Shown here: in pieces, positions 25,760 to 38,465 of the stretch
Position numbering within the stretch: position 1 is the stretch's first letter
Layout: every line of letters begins with the position of its first letter
From: Botryotinia globosa
Taxonomy: Eukaryota; Ascomycota; Leotiomycetes; Helotiales; Sclerotiniaceae
Direction of reading: 5' to 3'
DNA: 64,000 nucleotides
NCBI GenBank assembly: GCA_014898425.1
Contig: RCSZ01000025.1
Coordinates: 1-64,000, forward strand
The notes under the pieces: generated by a model
The model's input: the letters and a program-made list of their open reading frames with translations, nothing else
Database searches by the model: none
What the model was told of the DNA's origin: nothing
Translations under genes and position numbers: made by a program

Positions 25760-26442
25760 GTTATAGTATAAAAAATATTATTATAATATTGAAAAAAGCA
25801 AGTTATATATTATAAATAGAGATTTCGAGAATACAAAATCTGGGTATAATGTTAATTCTTACTTTAGAATCTTTAATAAAGAAATAGTTAGGAATTAAAT
25901 AAGGAGTAATAATTTATATAGAATAATATTTCTGTATGTTGAGTTTGTAAGATACCAATTTAATTTTGGAAAAAAAAACCTAATTAATTTTTTGGGAATT
26001 TTAATTCTACACAGTACAGATAATAGTATCTAAGAATATATGTTTTTTAAATATTTTCAAATACTATAATAAATAGAATAAAACTTTAATATATTAAATA
26101 TTAATAGATATAATGCAGTTATACTGAAATATATATATAAATTAAAAAGTTATCAAAAATTTGAAATATAATATTAATTAATTAATTTATTAATAAAGAT
26201 CAAATAAATTATAAATAAGATTGAATTCCGGTGAAATTCCGGGCGACAACTATTTGTGCCCTGATACTGTAGGTGTCTACTGCGCTCAGTTGACCTTTAA
26301 ATAATATATATATTATCTTCGGGTATATCTTAATCTTCTATTCAATTTTTGCTTTATCTACGACATACATATCGAGGATAACTACTATTGAGAGCGATTC
26401 TTTAAGTACTTTGATTATTATTTTATGCTGTGGTACTCTGTG
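25760..26442. other. Spacer with GC-normal islet next to element 2
   Basis: The first 460 bases are degenerate. From about 26,215 to 26,440 ordinary composition returns (GAATTCCGGTGAAATTCCGG, GGTGTCTACTGCGCTCAG and others). The five bases before 26443 are CTGTG, the target duplication of element 2. The stretch is probably old unique or low-copy DNA into which element 2 jumped. No gene is recognised. Confidence 0.5.
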
Positions 26443-26716
26443 TATTAGAGTAGAGAATAGCAATGAATCAACTTTAGGTATATTTTGGAATAAGACTTTT
26501 CATTACTTTTCTAAAACTATTGAAAGTATACAATTTTATACTTAGCGGGTTGATTTCGATACAAGGGCCTGAGATTAGAGATTAGGTTTTTGGGATATCT
26601 TGGAAAAGAAAGAAATCCATGAAATATTCTAAAACGAAAGAGTTTATAATACAAAAAGAGCTCAAGGATCTCTTGCTATATAATCTTATATAATTTATAA
26701 TCTTATAACCTTAATA
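26443..26716 (-). repeat. 3' LTR of element 2
   Basis: It starts TATTAGAGTAGAGAATAGCA and ends CTTATAACCTTAATA. The first, outer part keeps GCAATGAATCAAC, where the partner has ATAATAAATCAAT. The inner end is mutated relative to the partner's CTTGTGACCTTGACA. Confidence 0.93.
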
Positions 26717-26730
26717 AAGCTTCCTCTCTT
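26717..26730 (-). other. Polypurine tract of element 2
   Basis: The minus strand reads AAAGAGAGGAAG close to the 3' LTR boundary at 26716. Position, strand and composition fit the plus-strand primer site of an LTR retrotransposon and agree with the pol orientation. Confidence 0.6.
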
Positions 26731-27021
26731 TATACTTCATATCCCAAAAAGTGATTTGTTTATATTTTATAGGATAGGGGGTAATCTCTTATTGTATTAT
26801 CTATAACTCCTGATTATTATGAAAATAAAATTAAAAACATTTCTATATCTTTGTGAAAAATAAAAGAAAAGAAATTCCTATACCTTTTATATTATAAACA
26901 ATTGAAATAGTAAATACAGCATTTTTTATATATTTCATCATTTTATCGATAAATCACTGAATGCTTTATAAGATTAACCCTTTTTTCTAAATAATATAAT
27001 TATTTCGATAGTATATCCCTT

Positions 27022-28900
27022 TTGATTAATATACAATTTGTTATAACTATTTTTCTATTTAATAGTATTCTATTTATTATATTATATTTTATTATCGATT
27101 CATTAGATTTAATTATTTCTATTTGTTTACATTGTTCTAAATATATCACTAGTATTTCGATTAATGAATTTTGTTATTTTGAAAATAGTCCTCTTGCTTT
27201 CTGTAATTATTGTTATTATCAAAAGAAACCTTGTATATCAATATCGAATTAATATATTTCTGATATTAATCTTATATATCAAAGTTATATATATTATAAT
27301 GCTACTCTTAAGAATAGTGTTATAAAGAAAGCAAATAATAATACTATAATTCAATAAAGAGAACAATATATGAAAAGTGTAAAGACTTTTTTGTATAAAA
27401 AAGCTAAGCAAAAGGATACTTATAAATTTTAATCAATAAAGAAACTAGGTCTTTTAGTAATTAATAGATTAAATCGATTTAGTAATCTAATAAAATGCTT
27501 TATAGATTTATATCATTTTGTAATAAATTACCTATTATTTAGATTTCAAATATATTTTGTTAATATTTTTGGGAATATAAAATATTCTATCTTTTTTAGA
27601 TATTATTATACCAGGATTTATTATTAATCTTATATCTTTAATGGATTCGAATTACAAAAATGAATTTCTTACTTTTATAATATATCCTTATATAATTCTT
27701 ATAAACATTCTAATTATACTACCCCCAATCTTTATATTTGCAATATCTATAGTTCCTATATCTCCTACACCTATATTTATAGAGTTCAATATACTTCCAA
27801 TGATAACAAAAACATTAGATTTTATTTCTTCTCAAACCATTCATAAAATATTAAATATTTCTTTTTTTTGTATTCATTATATATCATATAAAAAATATAG
27901 AATTAAATCTTCTAAAGTATTTCTTTCTTCTTTCAAATCGAATAATAACAAATATCAAAATAAAGATAAAGAAATAAATAATAAAGGTTTTTAGATTTTC
28001 TACCAAATTTCTACTATTTCTTTATATATAACTACTATATCTTAATTTAAAAATAATATTTGAAATATATTATATATAATATATTATAAGATTACTATTG
28101 ATTTATTGATTACACCTTATTATTCAATTTCTTTTATTTTTTTTTTTTTTTATAAGATTTCTTAAACTATTTAATATAAAACTCTATTATTTGTTTCTAA
28201 TAATATATTAATATTTAGCTATTATATTTTCAGTTTCAAAAAAGGTTTGTTTTTTGATTCAAAAACTTTTTATTTTGATTGGAAGATTTATATAGAAGAA
28301 TCTAATAATCAAATGAATTTTCCTAAAAAGTTTTATTAGATTGATAAGGATCCTGATTATTAATTCAAAAAGCTACAGATTGTAGTTGTTCAATTGTCAT
28401 TTAATTAATATAATAATAATATTGAAAAAAAAGATTTCTAGAGTTTTGAAGATAATAATATAGATATAATTGAGAATAAAGTTATTTTACTGGATATGGG
28501 GGAAATGTATGATAATAGTGAAATAGATATTATTGATTTTGGATGTTCTTTTTCCCTATCAGATTTTTTAGGATAATAGTATTGAAGATCTAATTTTATT
28601 ATAAAATCCTCTAATTGTATTAATGTAATAATGGTCTTTTAGTATTATTTATATATTGATTTAAGGAGAACTCTTGTAAAGGATAAAGTATTATAAAGAA
28701 TTTAGCATCAATCTTGTAAATCTAGTTTTAATAAGGATTCTATCAATATTAATTCTAAAATTCACAAATTAATATTAAAGGCATACAAAAAACAATAATA
28801 GGAATTGGTATGCTTAATAATAATCTACAGTATATTAATATCTGAAGGGTTGTATCCCTATTCTTATTAAAATAGATAATTATAAAGAAAAGAAAAGCAA
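27022..28900 (+). pseudogene. Decayed antisense ORF with zinc-cluster-like Cys pattern in element 2
   Basis: On the strand opposite pol, 27022-27640 is nearly open in one frame. It begins with a region holding CLHCSKYI, CYFENSPLAFCNYC and KKPC, a CX2C...CX2C...C arrangement like fungal Cys-rich zinc clusters. From 27641 the reading moves to another frame and continues, with few RIP-type stops, through KKGLFFDSKTFYFDWKIYIE (28,235) and ILLDMGEMYDNSEIDIIDFG (near 28,490) to about 28,900. Total coding capacity is about 600 codons. It lies between the end of pol and the 3' LTR and converges on pol. I do not recognise the protein. The frame change may be an indel or an intron. DNA binding is inference from the cysteines only. 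Confidence 0.55.
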
Positions 28901-29899
28901 GTTCAACTTTAAAAAAGGAATAGTTTATTATTAGATACTAAACGGGATCCTATTATATTATAATTTTCTTTTTTTTCGAATTCTATATTAATAGTTCTTT
29001 TTTTTTATTATATTCTTTCAATATTCTCTTTGTATTATTAAAATCGTAAAAGGCTTCCTATATATCTTTTACTGGCTGATAGTCCTTTTATCGAACTAAA
29101 TATTGAAAGCCTTTTCCCCTTTTTTTATATATTATAATTTGTTCTATTTTATATTCAAAATAATCATCTATTTCTTCTAATAACAACAAATCTATAATAT
29201 CCAGTTATTTATATTATAATTCTAATAAAAATATATGGAAAATATTATAGATTCTATAGATTAATAACAATTTAAATTTGTATATTTGATTATTAGTTTT
29301 TATATCTATTATTAAAAAGAGATCTATAAATTTATTTGAAAATTTCTTTTTTGGTTGAAATTATTTAATATTTTGAATACTTAATATTACTTTATTTTCA
29401 ATATTGTATTGATGTAAGATTGTATTTTCTGTTTTATTTGTTTTATAATTGATAGTTATTTGCTATAATTCTTTAAGTTTCTCTTTTTCTTTATTAAACA
29501 AAGTGATTCGTTTGTATATAGTTGAAATTCTCTTTATAATATCAATATTTTCATTGATATAGCTGAAAATAGATAGGAATTTATATATTATTTGAAAAGA
29601 AATAGTGTTTATAATATTATATTATATTATATTGTATATAAATTCTGTAAATAATAATAACAATATCTAATTGTTTTGATGGTAATTGGTATAACAATTA
29701 ATATAATGAATCAAATTTTGATTTTGTTTTTCTATTTAGCTATCAATTTGTAGATGAAATGTTATTAAGAGCTTGCATTGTATTTTTAAATAAAATAAAA
29801 AACTACCCTAAAATTTATTTGCGAATTATAATTCTTTATTTGAAATAATATTCTTTAGAACCTCGAAATCTTTGAATATATCCTATATTAATATTTGTA

Positions 29900-30240
29900 T
29901 TAATTCTAATAATATAATCAATTTAATTATAGGGGTATATTGAATAAACTTTGTAAATTTATTTATAATTATTAAAACTATATTATAAACATATTTGTTT
30001 GATTTTGATAGGAATAAATCTATAATGAAATCTATAATTATTTCTTTCCAAAAATTATAGGGTATAAAAAGGGCTTGTAATTTGTTGTATAATTTATACC
30101 TCTTAATAATAATCTATTAATATATTATATATATCTAAATATAATTTTTAATATCTTTCTTCATTAAAAACCAAAAGTATTTTGATTTTAAAACTTCAAA
30201 TATCTTTATAATATTTTAATATTTACCCATAGAATTATTA
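29900..30240 (-). pseudogene. Integrase remnant of element 2
   Basis: Minus-strand translation gives LQALFIPYNFWKEIIIDFII followed by DLFLSKSNKYVYNIVLIIIN and KFTKFIQYTPIIKLI. This matches the Ty3/Gypsy integrase core pattern L.PLPIP..PW..I..DFITDLPPS...G...I.VVVDR.TKM..YIP. The first catalytic Asp (in IIIDFII, near 30,024) is retained here. The upstream zinc-binding region around 30,150-30,240 shows the remnant YKLYNK where HYFW...C..C would be. Stops prevent expression. Confidence 0.85.
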
Positions 30241-31479
30241 TAATAAGCTTCCAGAATTTCTATTTTCAAAGTAGAATTTAATAATATATAAATATTCTTA
30301 TAGTGTATAAGAAATCTATTGGTGCTTATTTACCAAAATAAGACGATTCTAATGGAATACAGCCTTTGATTCAAATATTCTTTATTTTTTATAAAACTAT
30401 TATTTTGCTAAAGTTATAATAAAGCAAATCTCATCATCTCAAATATTGATTCAAATATTATTTCATTTTTTATTAAAATACAAATTATCTAACAAAATAT
30501 TAATTATTTATAATTAATTTCAATCAATAAATACAATTGTTTATAGAATAATAGACTATATTCTTTCTTTTATAAAAGATCTATAATATTATATAAAGGT
30601 TCTACCTTTTTAATAAAAATACTTTAAAATAATTCTATTATTATTAATCTATTTTTCAATTTATTTTGAAATATAAATAATATATTATTAATACTTTCTA
30701 TATTTACTGTATAATTTAAGTAATATAATAATCTATTAATAGAATTTAGCTTTCCTGTTTTATATTTTATTTCGAAATCATATACTATTAAAACTTTAGT
30801 TTATCTAGCTTATTAGTTATTTAGGCTTTTCTTTATTATAAAATATTGAAATATATTATAATCCAATATAACTATAATAGTATATCAACTATTTATTATA
30901 TAGTAATGCCATTTTATAAAAACAATATATATAATTAATAGTTCTTGATTATAAATAAAATATTATTATTCTATTAAAATTAGCTTTCTTAAATAAAATG
31001 TAATAAGATATTATTATTGAATCAATATTTCTAGAATTCCTTTAAGGAATAATTGAAACAATATATAATCTAATATAAATATTGATATATCGATTTCAAA
31101 TATTATATAAAATAATAGATTAAAATATTAAAGAATAAAAGCCGAAATAAAAGTTTTTTTTAGTATTTCGAATACTTTTTGGGTTTTGTTTGTTTATTTG
31201 AATATCATTACTATTTTCCTTTTGTAGATATCTTTTATTAATATAATTATATTGTAGGTTATTGTCGAATAGGCTCTAATAAATTAGCAATAGAAGTTCG
31301 TAAAGTCAAGGAATATTTATATATTTCTTAGACTATCTAATATAAATTATTCAATAATAATCTGAATTCGGCTAGATTTTATAATTATATTTATAATCAA
31401 AACAATAAAACCTAAGAATTTAATTTCATTAATATAAAAAATGTATTTCTTTAATTTGATATAAAGCTTATATTCAAAA

Positions 31480-31930
31480 AATTATATGAGAACCCTTCGA
31501 ATATCTATTGTATATATAATTCGATTTTTGGAATAAATAAAAATATTGTTAAGATATATTATATAGATATTATCCACTAAACCTATTAATACTTGATTTA
31601 TATATATTTAAAATATAACTAAAATATTAGTCAAATCGAAAAATATTATTTTATATTTGTATTAACTATATTATATACAAAATACTATTTTCTATTCATC
31701 TTCTATTTGAATATAAATATAATAATATATATTTCTCAAATCTAATTTAATAAATATAACACTTTATTAGAAGCAATTTAAGGATTTACTAATAAAGAAT
31801 AAAAGGATTCTATTTTTTTTTGTAATTCGATTTAATTTTTTATAATTGATGTATAATCGATAGCCTTTTTTTTTCTTAGAGATAAATATAATTGATATTT
31901 CTGTAAAATTAATAGATTGTTTTATTTATC
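31480..31930 (-). pseudogene. Gypsy reverse transcriptase remnant of element 2
   Basis: Minus-strand translation gives in order FISKKKKGYRLYINYKKLN, VIFIKLDLRNIYYYIYIQIE, FDLTNILVIF with stops, INQVLIGLVDNIYIIYLNNI and FIYSKNR. These are Ty3/Gypsy RT blocks 2-5. The active site YLDD is YLNN (31545-31556), again by G-to-A on the coding strand. Divergence from element 1 shows it is a different Gypsy family. Confidence 0.92.
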
Positions 31931-33976
31931 CTTTCTTTTGATATTTATTTAAATATTTTTATAATATTATGGATTTTTATTCTAATAGAATATAGATTAA
32001 GCCTCAAAAAGGTATTAAATCAGATTTGAAATTAATATGATATTTTATCAAATAATAATCAGATAAAAGATTATTTTTGTTTTCTAAAAAGATATTTTTA
32101 TATTTCTTAAATTTTTTAGGGATAATAAACAGAAAAAGTGTAAATATCAAATAACTATCCTTGTTTTTTTAGAGTAATGTCCAATCTTCTAGAAATATTA
32201 TGAAAACTTAAACTTTGTTTTTTATTTCTTTATAGAATTTTTTTATTAGGATTATTTTTAGGTTATTAATTTAGGGTTAGTATTAAAGTAATATCGATTT
32301 CCAATTGATATTGGGATTAACTTTTTATAATTAAGGGAGATCTAGGATTGTATTTATTCAGAATAAATCTAATATTATTGATATGAATTTGTAGGTATAG
32401 GTTTTTTATTCCCTTTAAACATTTTTTATTTTAATAGAAAAGGTGTGGTTTTTATATGATGCTATTGCAATATTATTTGCAGATACGAGCAAGGTTTCTT
32501 TCTAAAAGGGTTTCCAATTCTATTTGATATATTTGCTTTATTGAATAATATTAGCTTGTACCTCTAAATCGATAAAGTATTAGAGTACTATTAGTTTGCT
32601 TCCTGTATTAAAGATTGCTATAATTATAAATATTGTTTATTCTTCTTTTTAAAGATTTAATATTAATAGGATGCTTATTATTATTGTTGGATTTAAACGT
32701 TTTCTGTGTAGATAGGTTTGGAAGATTCATTGTTTTATAAGTAGTTATTTTTATTATGATTTTTGTTACAATATCTATATACTTAAGGTTTTTGGTAATA
32801 GATAATGTAATATCCTTTTTATTAATATTGAAAGTATTAAACCATTTGTATACAATTTGTATATAATAAATAAATAAAAAGTTTATTAGTTTTATTCAAA
32901 GTATATCTTAAGAATTGATTTGATTTTTGGTTTTTATTATTTATATTTGTGGATTTATTAGTTTTTTGATAAAAATGTTTATAGGAGTTTTCATTTTGGA
33001 TTGGGGATTAATTATATTTTTGGTTATAATATAACTCCTTTGTTTTGAATCTTCGATATAGTTTGTTTGTATTTTCTAATTTATAAACTTGTTTTATAAA
33101 ATCACTATATATTTCAGATTGTTATAAAAACTTGGTTATTTTTCAAGCTATCTTAGATAGAAGTTTTAATAGAAGCTTTTTCTTTTAAATACTATCCACT
33201 TCTAGATTGATATTTTCTTCTAATCCTTTTAAATAAATAACAAAAGTATTCACAATTTCATCCTTTTTTTGTTTAATATATATTATTTTTTAAATTGATA
33301 ATTGTTATTGGGATTCTTTATCCATAATTGTATTATATATATATTCTTTGAAATCTTTTTAATTCATTTATTCATTAATTGATTTGTTTTTATATTGATA
33401 TTATATTACTAAAAATTATTTTTCGAAATATTAAATAATATAATATATTTTCTTTTTATTAATTGTAAAATAATATTTTTTATCAAATTGAAATATAATC
33501 TTTATTTGGAAAAAAAAGTCTTTTATATTTTCGATATCTTTTTCTTTATATTATTTTAATCTTTATAATTTTGAAGGTTTTTTTAAAAAAAGAATGAAAT
33601 CCTGATAGATTATATTCGATATAAATATTAGATTACTATAAACAATTGGAATTGATATATATAGAATACTATTTATAATTATTTTGTAAATCTCTTTTAT
33701 AGCTACCATATCTTTCTATATTTCTTGAAATTGTTAAGCTAAAGTTATATTCTCTTCATTAACTAATTATAATAGGATCGCTTATATATTAATATCAATA
33801 TCTTATAGAAATTAATTAACATCTCTGTTTAATTAGAATAGAATTGTATTACGCAATTCTGTATCTATAATAATACTAGGGATTCTTTTTATAGAAATCA
33901 TAATGATATCAACAATTGATCAATAAATAAAGTTTTTAAAGTTGATAGATTACTTTAAAAAGAAAATAAAAAGAAT
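31931..33976 (-). pseudogene. Unresolved 5' half of element 2 (expected gag and protease)
   Basis: By position gag and protease belong here, but no zinc knuckle or protease DSG motif survives. On the minus strand no run longer than a few dozen residues is protein-like. The primer-binding site next to the LTR at 33976 is not recognisable. Confidence 0.4.
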
Positions 33977-34250
33977 TATTAGAGTAGAGAATAATAATAA
34001 ATCAATTTTAGATATATTTTGGAATAAGACTTTTCATTATTTTTTTAAAACTATTGAAAACATACAATTTTATATCCAGCGGGTTAACTTCGATACAAGG
34101 GTTTGAGATTAGAGATTAGATCTTTGGGATATTTCGAAAAAGAAAGGGATCCGTGAAATATTCTAAAACGAAGGAGTCCATGGTACAAAAGGGGCTCGAG
34201 GGTCTCCCGCCACGTGATCTCACGTGACTTATAATCTTGTGACCTTGACA
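33977..34250 (-). repeat. 5' LTR of element 2
   Basis: This 274-bp partner of 26443-26716 has an outer half that is strikingly GC-preserved (GGGGCTCGAGGGTCTCCCGC and CACGTGATCTCACGTGAC). The corresponding part of the other copy reads GAGCTCAAGGATCTCTTGCT. Two CACGTG boxes lie near the start in element sense and may have been promoter elements. Confidence 0.93.
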
Positions 34251-34255
34251 CTGTG

Positions 34256-34920
34256 GTGGTAGATTCCGTGGGTAACGAAATTATTACTTTATTAATTATA
34301 ATAAAATCTTAGATATCTAATTATATATTGAAAAGATTGATTTTAAAAGATTAATATAAATAATTTCAATTTGGTATTGGATGAGAGAATTTTATTTTAA
34401 AGAAATTTAAAGAAATTTTGGAATTTGGATTTGAATTTAAATTTCAAAAATTAAAGTTTAAGTTTTAGATAATTCTTTAAGAGAGAATAATCTATATACA
34501 TTCAACCCAAATTGTATTTCTATCTATTAAATATGTTTTTTATTATTTAGTATAATAATAAAACTTCTGATTAAAAAATAAATCGAAAGTAAGTGAAATA
34601 AATAGATTCTTCTTTAAGTTTTTAATCAATACTTTTCGCTTATATTTATTTCTCTCCTTTTCTTTTTAATTTCTACATTTACTTTTATATTCTTTTTGAC
34701 TCTTTTTAGTTTTTATGTTTATTCTCTTTTATACATTTTTTCTATAATTTTAAATACTAAGGTCATAAATCTTACATTTTAAATTTATTAATTAAAATTT
34801 AATAATAAAAGGGTTACAAAAAGTATTGATTCTATTTATTATATATAAATTTAGTATACTATTATTTACAACTATATTTTCAATAATATTATAATATATA
34901 TATTAAAAATTAATATGGGA
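34256..34920. other. A+T-rich transition zone
   Basis: After a brief GC-bearing flank (GTAGATTCCGTGGGTAACG) the sequence is A/T-rich without identifiable features. Composition becomes ordinary from about 34,921. Confidence 0.5.
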
Positions 34921-35986
34921 ATTTATATTAAATTTCTTTTTATCTCAAGTAATGGCTTTGTCATTACAGGGGTAACAGTCTGATCCAATTTACTCCTCAA
35001 TCTCAGTCTCTCAATTGTTCAGAGTAAATTGCTAGGCTGTGACGCATAATTTGAAGATCTATCAGGTATAAAAAATATCCTTTGAAATGATAGGTCTTGC
35101 AGTATAATGTTATACTATCTTCAATCGCGGCGCAGAGGGAAACCCTTGTCTTCTTGAAGCACGTTGAAATCATATTGGCTTCTATTAAAATGGACCTGTT
35201 AGTTTCATAAATTAGCTGAAATTCTGGTGCGAATAAGCACGTGCAACACAACATGTTGCCTGCTCTTCCAAAGCAGCGTCTGCGTGGTGAATATCCTGGT
35301 TCTGCCTATGCATATTATGTCAAAGGCGAAACTTAATGATATTCTTCGTATACTCTATTCTAGTGTTTCAATAATGGATGCATCAAGAACGACATCTAAG
35401 GCATGATACCTTGAAACCTAGACTAAGTGTATTTTTTCATGATAGGCAGCTACAGCCATCGACTAAGCTTGTGAATAATAGAAGTGGGCACGAGATTAGA
35501 TATTTCCATTACGTAAACCTCTGCATAGAGATCTAAGAACTTTATAAATCTGAGCAGCTAGCTGAAGATTCATATCTAGTATGCCTAGAAACGAGACTGA
35601 TGTCAAACCACTAGCCACAGCTTACTGCAAGAAACTATTTTTCCGTTTCCTACATGAGAATTTAGAGATGAGAACAATATCGGAATGTACTTCCTCGTTA
35701 TTGGTGTGGGTATATAACTTCAAAGCTATCTATTCAGACCCTTGTGTTTGTACCATCTGGATCCATGTATGTAGTTTTGGACATGTTAATTTCAGACAAC
35801 TGTATACAATAGTCGGTATTGTATGTGTCGAGTCTACAAATGCTTTAAGGTATACTCGACGGTGTAGCTTTGAAATGTTGCAGCTTCGAGGTATCTCTGT
35901 CTTCATGTCACTACGCCTCCATATTCATAAGTATAATACCAATCAAATATCTCCTCTCGTAACCCATTCTACTCTCTCTCTCTCTC

Positions 35987-36031
<45 letters not shown>

Positions 36032-36210
36032 CACTATTCAAAACATTAGTATCCCGGATGTCTTACAAAACTCATCTTAAACTCTTTCTTTCCTTTGATC
36101 GCACTGTCTGAAAGCAGAGAGCATGATATTCCACGGCAAGGTAAACTGGCTTGTTATTCTTGTAATTTACCATCTTGTTATGTGCATGTATATTTATCTC
36201 TTTTTGTAAT
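34921..36210. other. Normal-composition islet, no recognised gene
   Basis: Ordinary base composition resumes, with all four bases common. Open stretches of 83 codons (35003-35254, minus) and 176 codons (35581-36111, plus) exist; the latter is stretched by a (CT)n run and shows no known motif. The last five bases, GTAAT, are the left target duplication of element 3. The islet is probably continuous with DNA right of 42,380 if the two insertions between them are removed. Confidence 0.55.
35968..36030. repeat. (CT)n microsatellite
   Basis: About 60 bp of CT dinucleotide carry one CC interruption. It produces a Leu-Ser run in the overlapping frame, which is why that frame looks long. Confidence 0.95.
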
Positions 36211-36380
36211 TATTGGTATCAACTTGGTTGATATAAGTGTAAGTATTTAGTTCTATATAGTTATATTCATTCTTGATTATTATTATCTATAGAAAGCTAA
36301 GTACTAAATATATAAGGAAGCATTAATACAATACTAATTAATACAATATTCTTTTTGATTATATAATCGATATCCCAATA
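36211..36380 (-). repeat. 3' LTR of element 3
   Basis: The outer (left) end TATTGGTATCAACTTGGTTG retains Gs that the partner lost (TATTGATATCAACTTGATTA). The inner end GATATCCCAATA is mutated relative to GATGTCCCAACA. Length matches its partner exactly. Confidence 0.92.
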
Positions 36381-36559
36381 TTAATAATTTTTTAAAAATA
36401 AATACGATTATATATTTTAATTTATAATCTATTCTTTTAAATATAATGTTTTTTTAGCTTTATTTAACTTCTATATCTTTATTTCTTTTCTATTCAATAT
36501 ATTATTTTAATAATTATCTTATTAATATTAATTAAATTTTTTAATATTTGATATATATT

Positions 36560-37060
36560 ATTTTTAGTTATAATATTTACAAAGTTTGATTTCTTATCAA
36601 TTCATTTAATCTCCGTAATCTTCCTATTCTCATAGTATTATTTTAAAACCATAATATCGATTAAAAATCATTTCTTTATATTTATATCAAATTTAATTAA
36701 TAGATTATATAATGACTTTAAATTTATACAAAATATAAATAATATTAGCTTTTTAAGTTTGAAAATAATATTAATAATACCTTTAATAACAGTTCCAATA
36801 TCGAAGTCTAAAACCAATATATATAGTTCAAAAATTAATACGCTTTTAATAATTCTTTTATATTTAATTGATATTTAATATATAATATTAATATTATTAT
36901 ATTTATTTATGAAACAAATCACATAATTAATTTATAATAATAAATTAGTATTATTAATAAATAATGTATTAATGAAAACAATTAATTTGATGGAATTTAT
37001 ATCTAGAAATACAAATATAAATCCTTTTTTCGGATTGTTTATTTGTTATTTGATAATTTT
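36560..37060 (-). pseudogene. Copia RNase H remnant of element 3
   Basis: The minus strand yields LIVFINTLFINN, SIKYKRIIKSVLIFELYILV, LDFDIGTVIKGIINII, CINLKSLYNLLIKFDINIKK and IDIMVLK then ITEIK.IDKKSNFVN. It aligns with the fungal Copia RNase H pattern FTDASFANN, K.KR.T.SVLASELYA, DIGAVIK, CTDSKSLYDCLVKLG, KRLMIDIM, REI.E.KWI.G.SNPAD. The first catalytic Asp (TDAS) is Asn (36968-36970). Confidence 0.88.
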
Positions 37061-37299
37061 ATTAAGCTTGTTTATATCTTCTTTTTTTAAATCTATTATT
37101 TGAATAGCAATAAAAAGATAATAAAATGTTTTTAGTTGATATACAATTGCAATATATACTTTCTTTATATATTAAACAATATATTGATTTTTTGAAATAA
37201 TGTTTTTTCAAACTTTTTCTTTTGTTTTATATATATCAATATTCCTAATTATAATCATTTTGATATTATTATATTATTTCTTTTGATTAAGATAGATCT

Positions 37300-38240
37300 T
37301 ATTATTCTTAAAAGTAATTAAATAATTATTAAATCTAAATAAATAGTTTTCTATAAATTGCTTTTTGTTTTTAATTATAAAATTAATTTTATTTAATTGT
37401 TTTTATTTTAAATATATAAATCTTTTATTTGTAACTATAAAAATATTATTAATTTGAAACTTTATAATATCAATATTATTGGTTGAATAAAGTAGATAAG
37501 GATTATATATAGATTATATTATATTCAATTTGTTTTTATAATAATTATAATAGATTTCAAACTAATGATTTCCTATTTCAAAAATGCTATACAAAGGTTT
37601 TATAATATACAAAATATATCCATCTTCGAATCCATTTTTTTTTCAATATTTTTATATAAATAGATTTATTTAAAATTATAGTCGATTGGATATATGCTTA
37701 TGTAATATCTTATAAATAGATTTGAATATATTTATTCGATACTTATAAAATAATAGTAAATATAAAAATAATATATTGATTAATATATTAAATAATAAAT
37801 GATTATATTAAAACAATAGTTTTATTTTTATTTTGATATATCTAAACCATTTATTATGATTTTGTGTATATCTTGTTAAAACCTTTTTTTTTTATTTCAT
37901 TAATAAAATATAATTTGAAAAGTTTTATTTTGAATAGAATATTATCTTTTAAAACAATTTTGAAAATTCTATTTTTTATTAGTTTATTAATTTCTTTATA
38001 TTACGATTCTATATATTTTATAGGTATATTATTTTATAAGAATATAATTAATTATAATAGTTTCGTAATATATTCTTTATTAATATTTATTATATTAATT
38101 ATTTTAATTAAATTGTTTCTCATATAATAACATAATTATATATTTAATTGCACTACTAATAATAGTATTTAAAATCGTAGTGTTTTTATATATAATATAT
38201 TAATAATTATAATATTACTATTGCTATTATTTATATAATT
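37300..38240 (-). pseudogene. Copia reverse transcriptase remnant of element 3
   Basis: The minus strand gives NKLIKNRIFKIVLKDN then LFKLYFINEIKKKGFNKIY, further VLI.SFII.YINQYIIFIFT, YL.DIT.AYIQSTIILN, YKTFV..F..RKS and FQINNIFIVTNKRF. This is the fungal Copia RT order GLI.RGVF.I, RFV.EIK..GT..A, LTQSPT.QR.SQR.IL, LRDI.QAYVQS...LN, KPLYGVPEAGNHWF, LQTDDTL...D..F. The catalytic QTDD is QINN (37445-37456). Confidence 0.9.
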
Positions 38241-38284
38241 GTTTTTTGATTCTATTCCTTCAGGTTTTATATAGAAAGATTATA

Positions 38285-38465
38285 CAAACATAAATCGGAA
38301 TTTAATTGATTTATTAAGAAATTCCACCTCGTATATTTTCTTATTTATTTCAATCAAAATATATAATTTAATTCACTTATCTAATATATTACTACCTTTT
38401 CCTTCTCTCCATACTAAAACTTTTGAATTTAATAATAAAATAAAAACAGATATCATAAATAATCC
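38285..38465 (-). pseudogene. Copia integrase C-terminal remnant of element 3
   Basis: Minus-strand translation reads SKVLVWREGKGSNILDK, a stop, IKLYILIEINKKIYEVEFLN, then KSIKFRFMFV. This corresponds to the Copia integrase C-terminal pattern VLVWREGKGWTGPYK...I.GET..V..P.GPT.FRST.VKP. It lies upstream of RT in element sense, confirming the Copia gene order. Confidence 0.8.

Larger units (their letters stand above)
26443..34250 (-). mobile_element. Gypsy-type LTR retrotransposon 2, RIP-inactivated, with antisense ORF
   Basis: This complete 7,808-bp element has 274-bp LTRs at 26443-26716 and 33977-34250 and a perfect 5-bp target duplication CTGTG (26438-26442 and 34251-34255). RT and integrase remnants read on the minus strand, so the 5' LTR is at 33977-34250, beginning TGTCAAGG in element sense. 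A purine tract AAAGAGAGGAAG (minus strand) sits just inside the 3' LTR. Between the end of pol and the 3' LTR lies a plus-strand, thus antisense, decayed reading frame. All LTR differences inspected are RIP-type. Confidence 0.93.

Noticed and set aside
27641..27994. A stand-alone 117-codon membrane protein
   Set aside because: It sits in the same strand and direction as the longer decayed antisense ORF of element 2 and is better read as part of it. Its hydrophobicity is partly compositional.
35581..36111. A 176-codon plus-strand gene
   Set aside because: Its length depends on a (CT)n microsatellite, and it has no motif or splice context.
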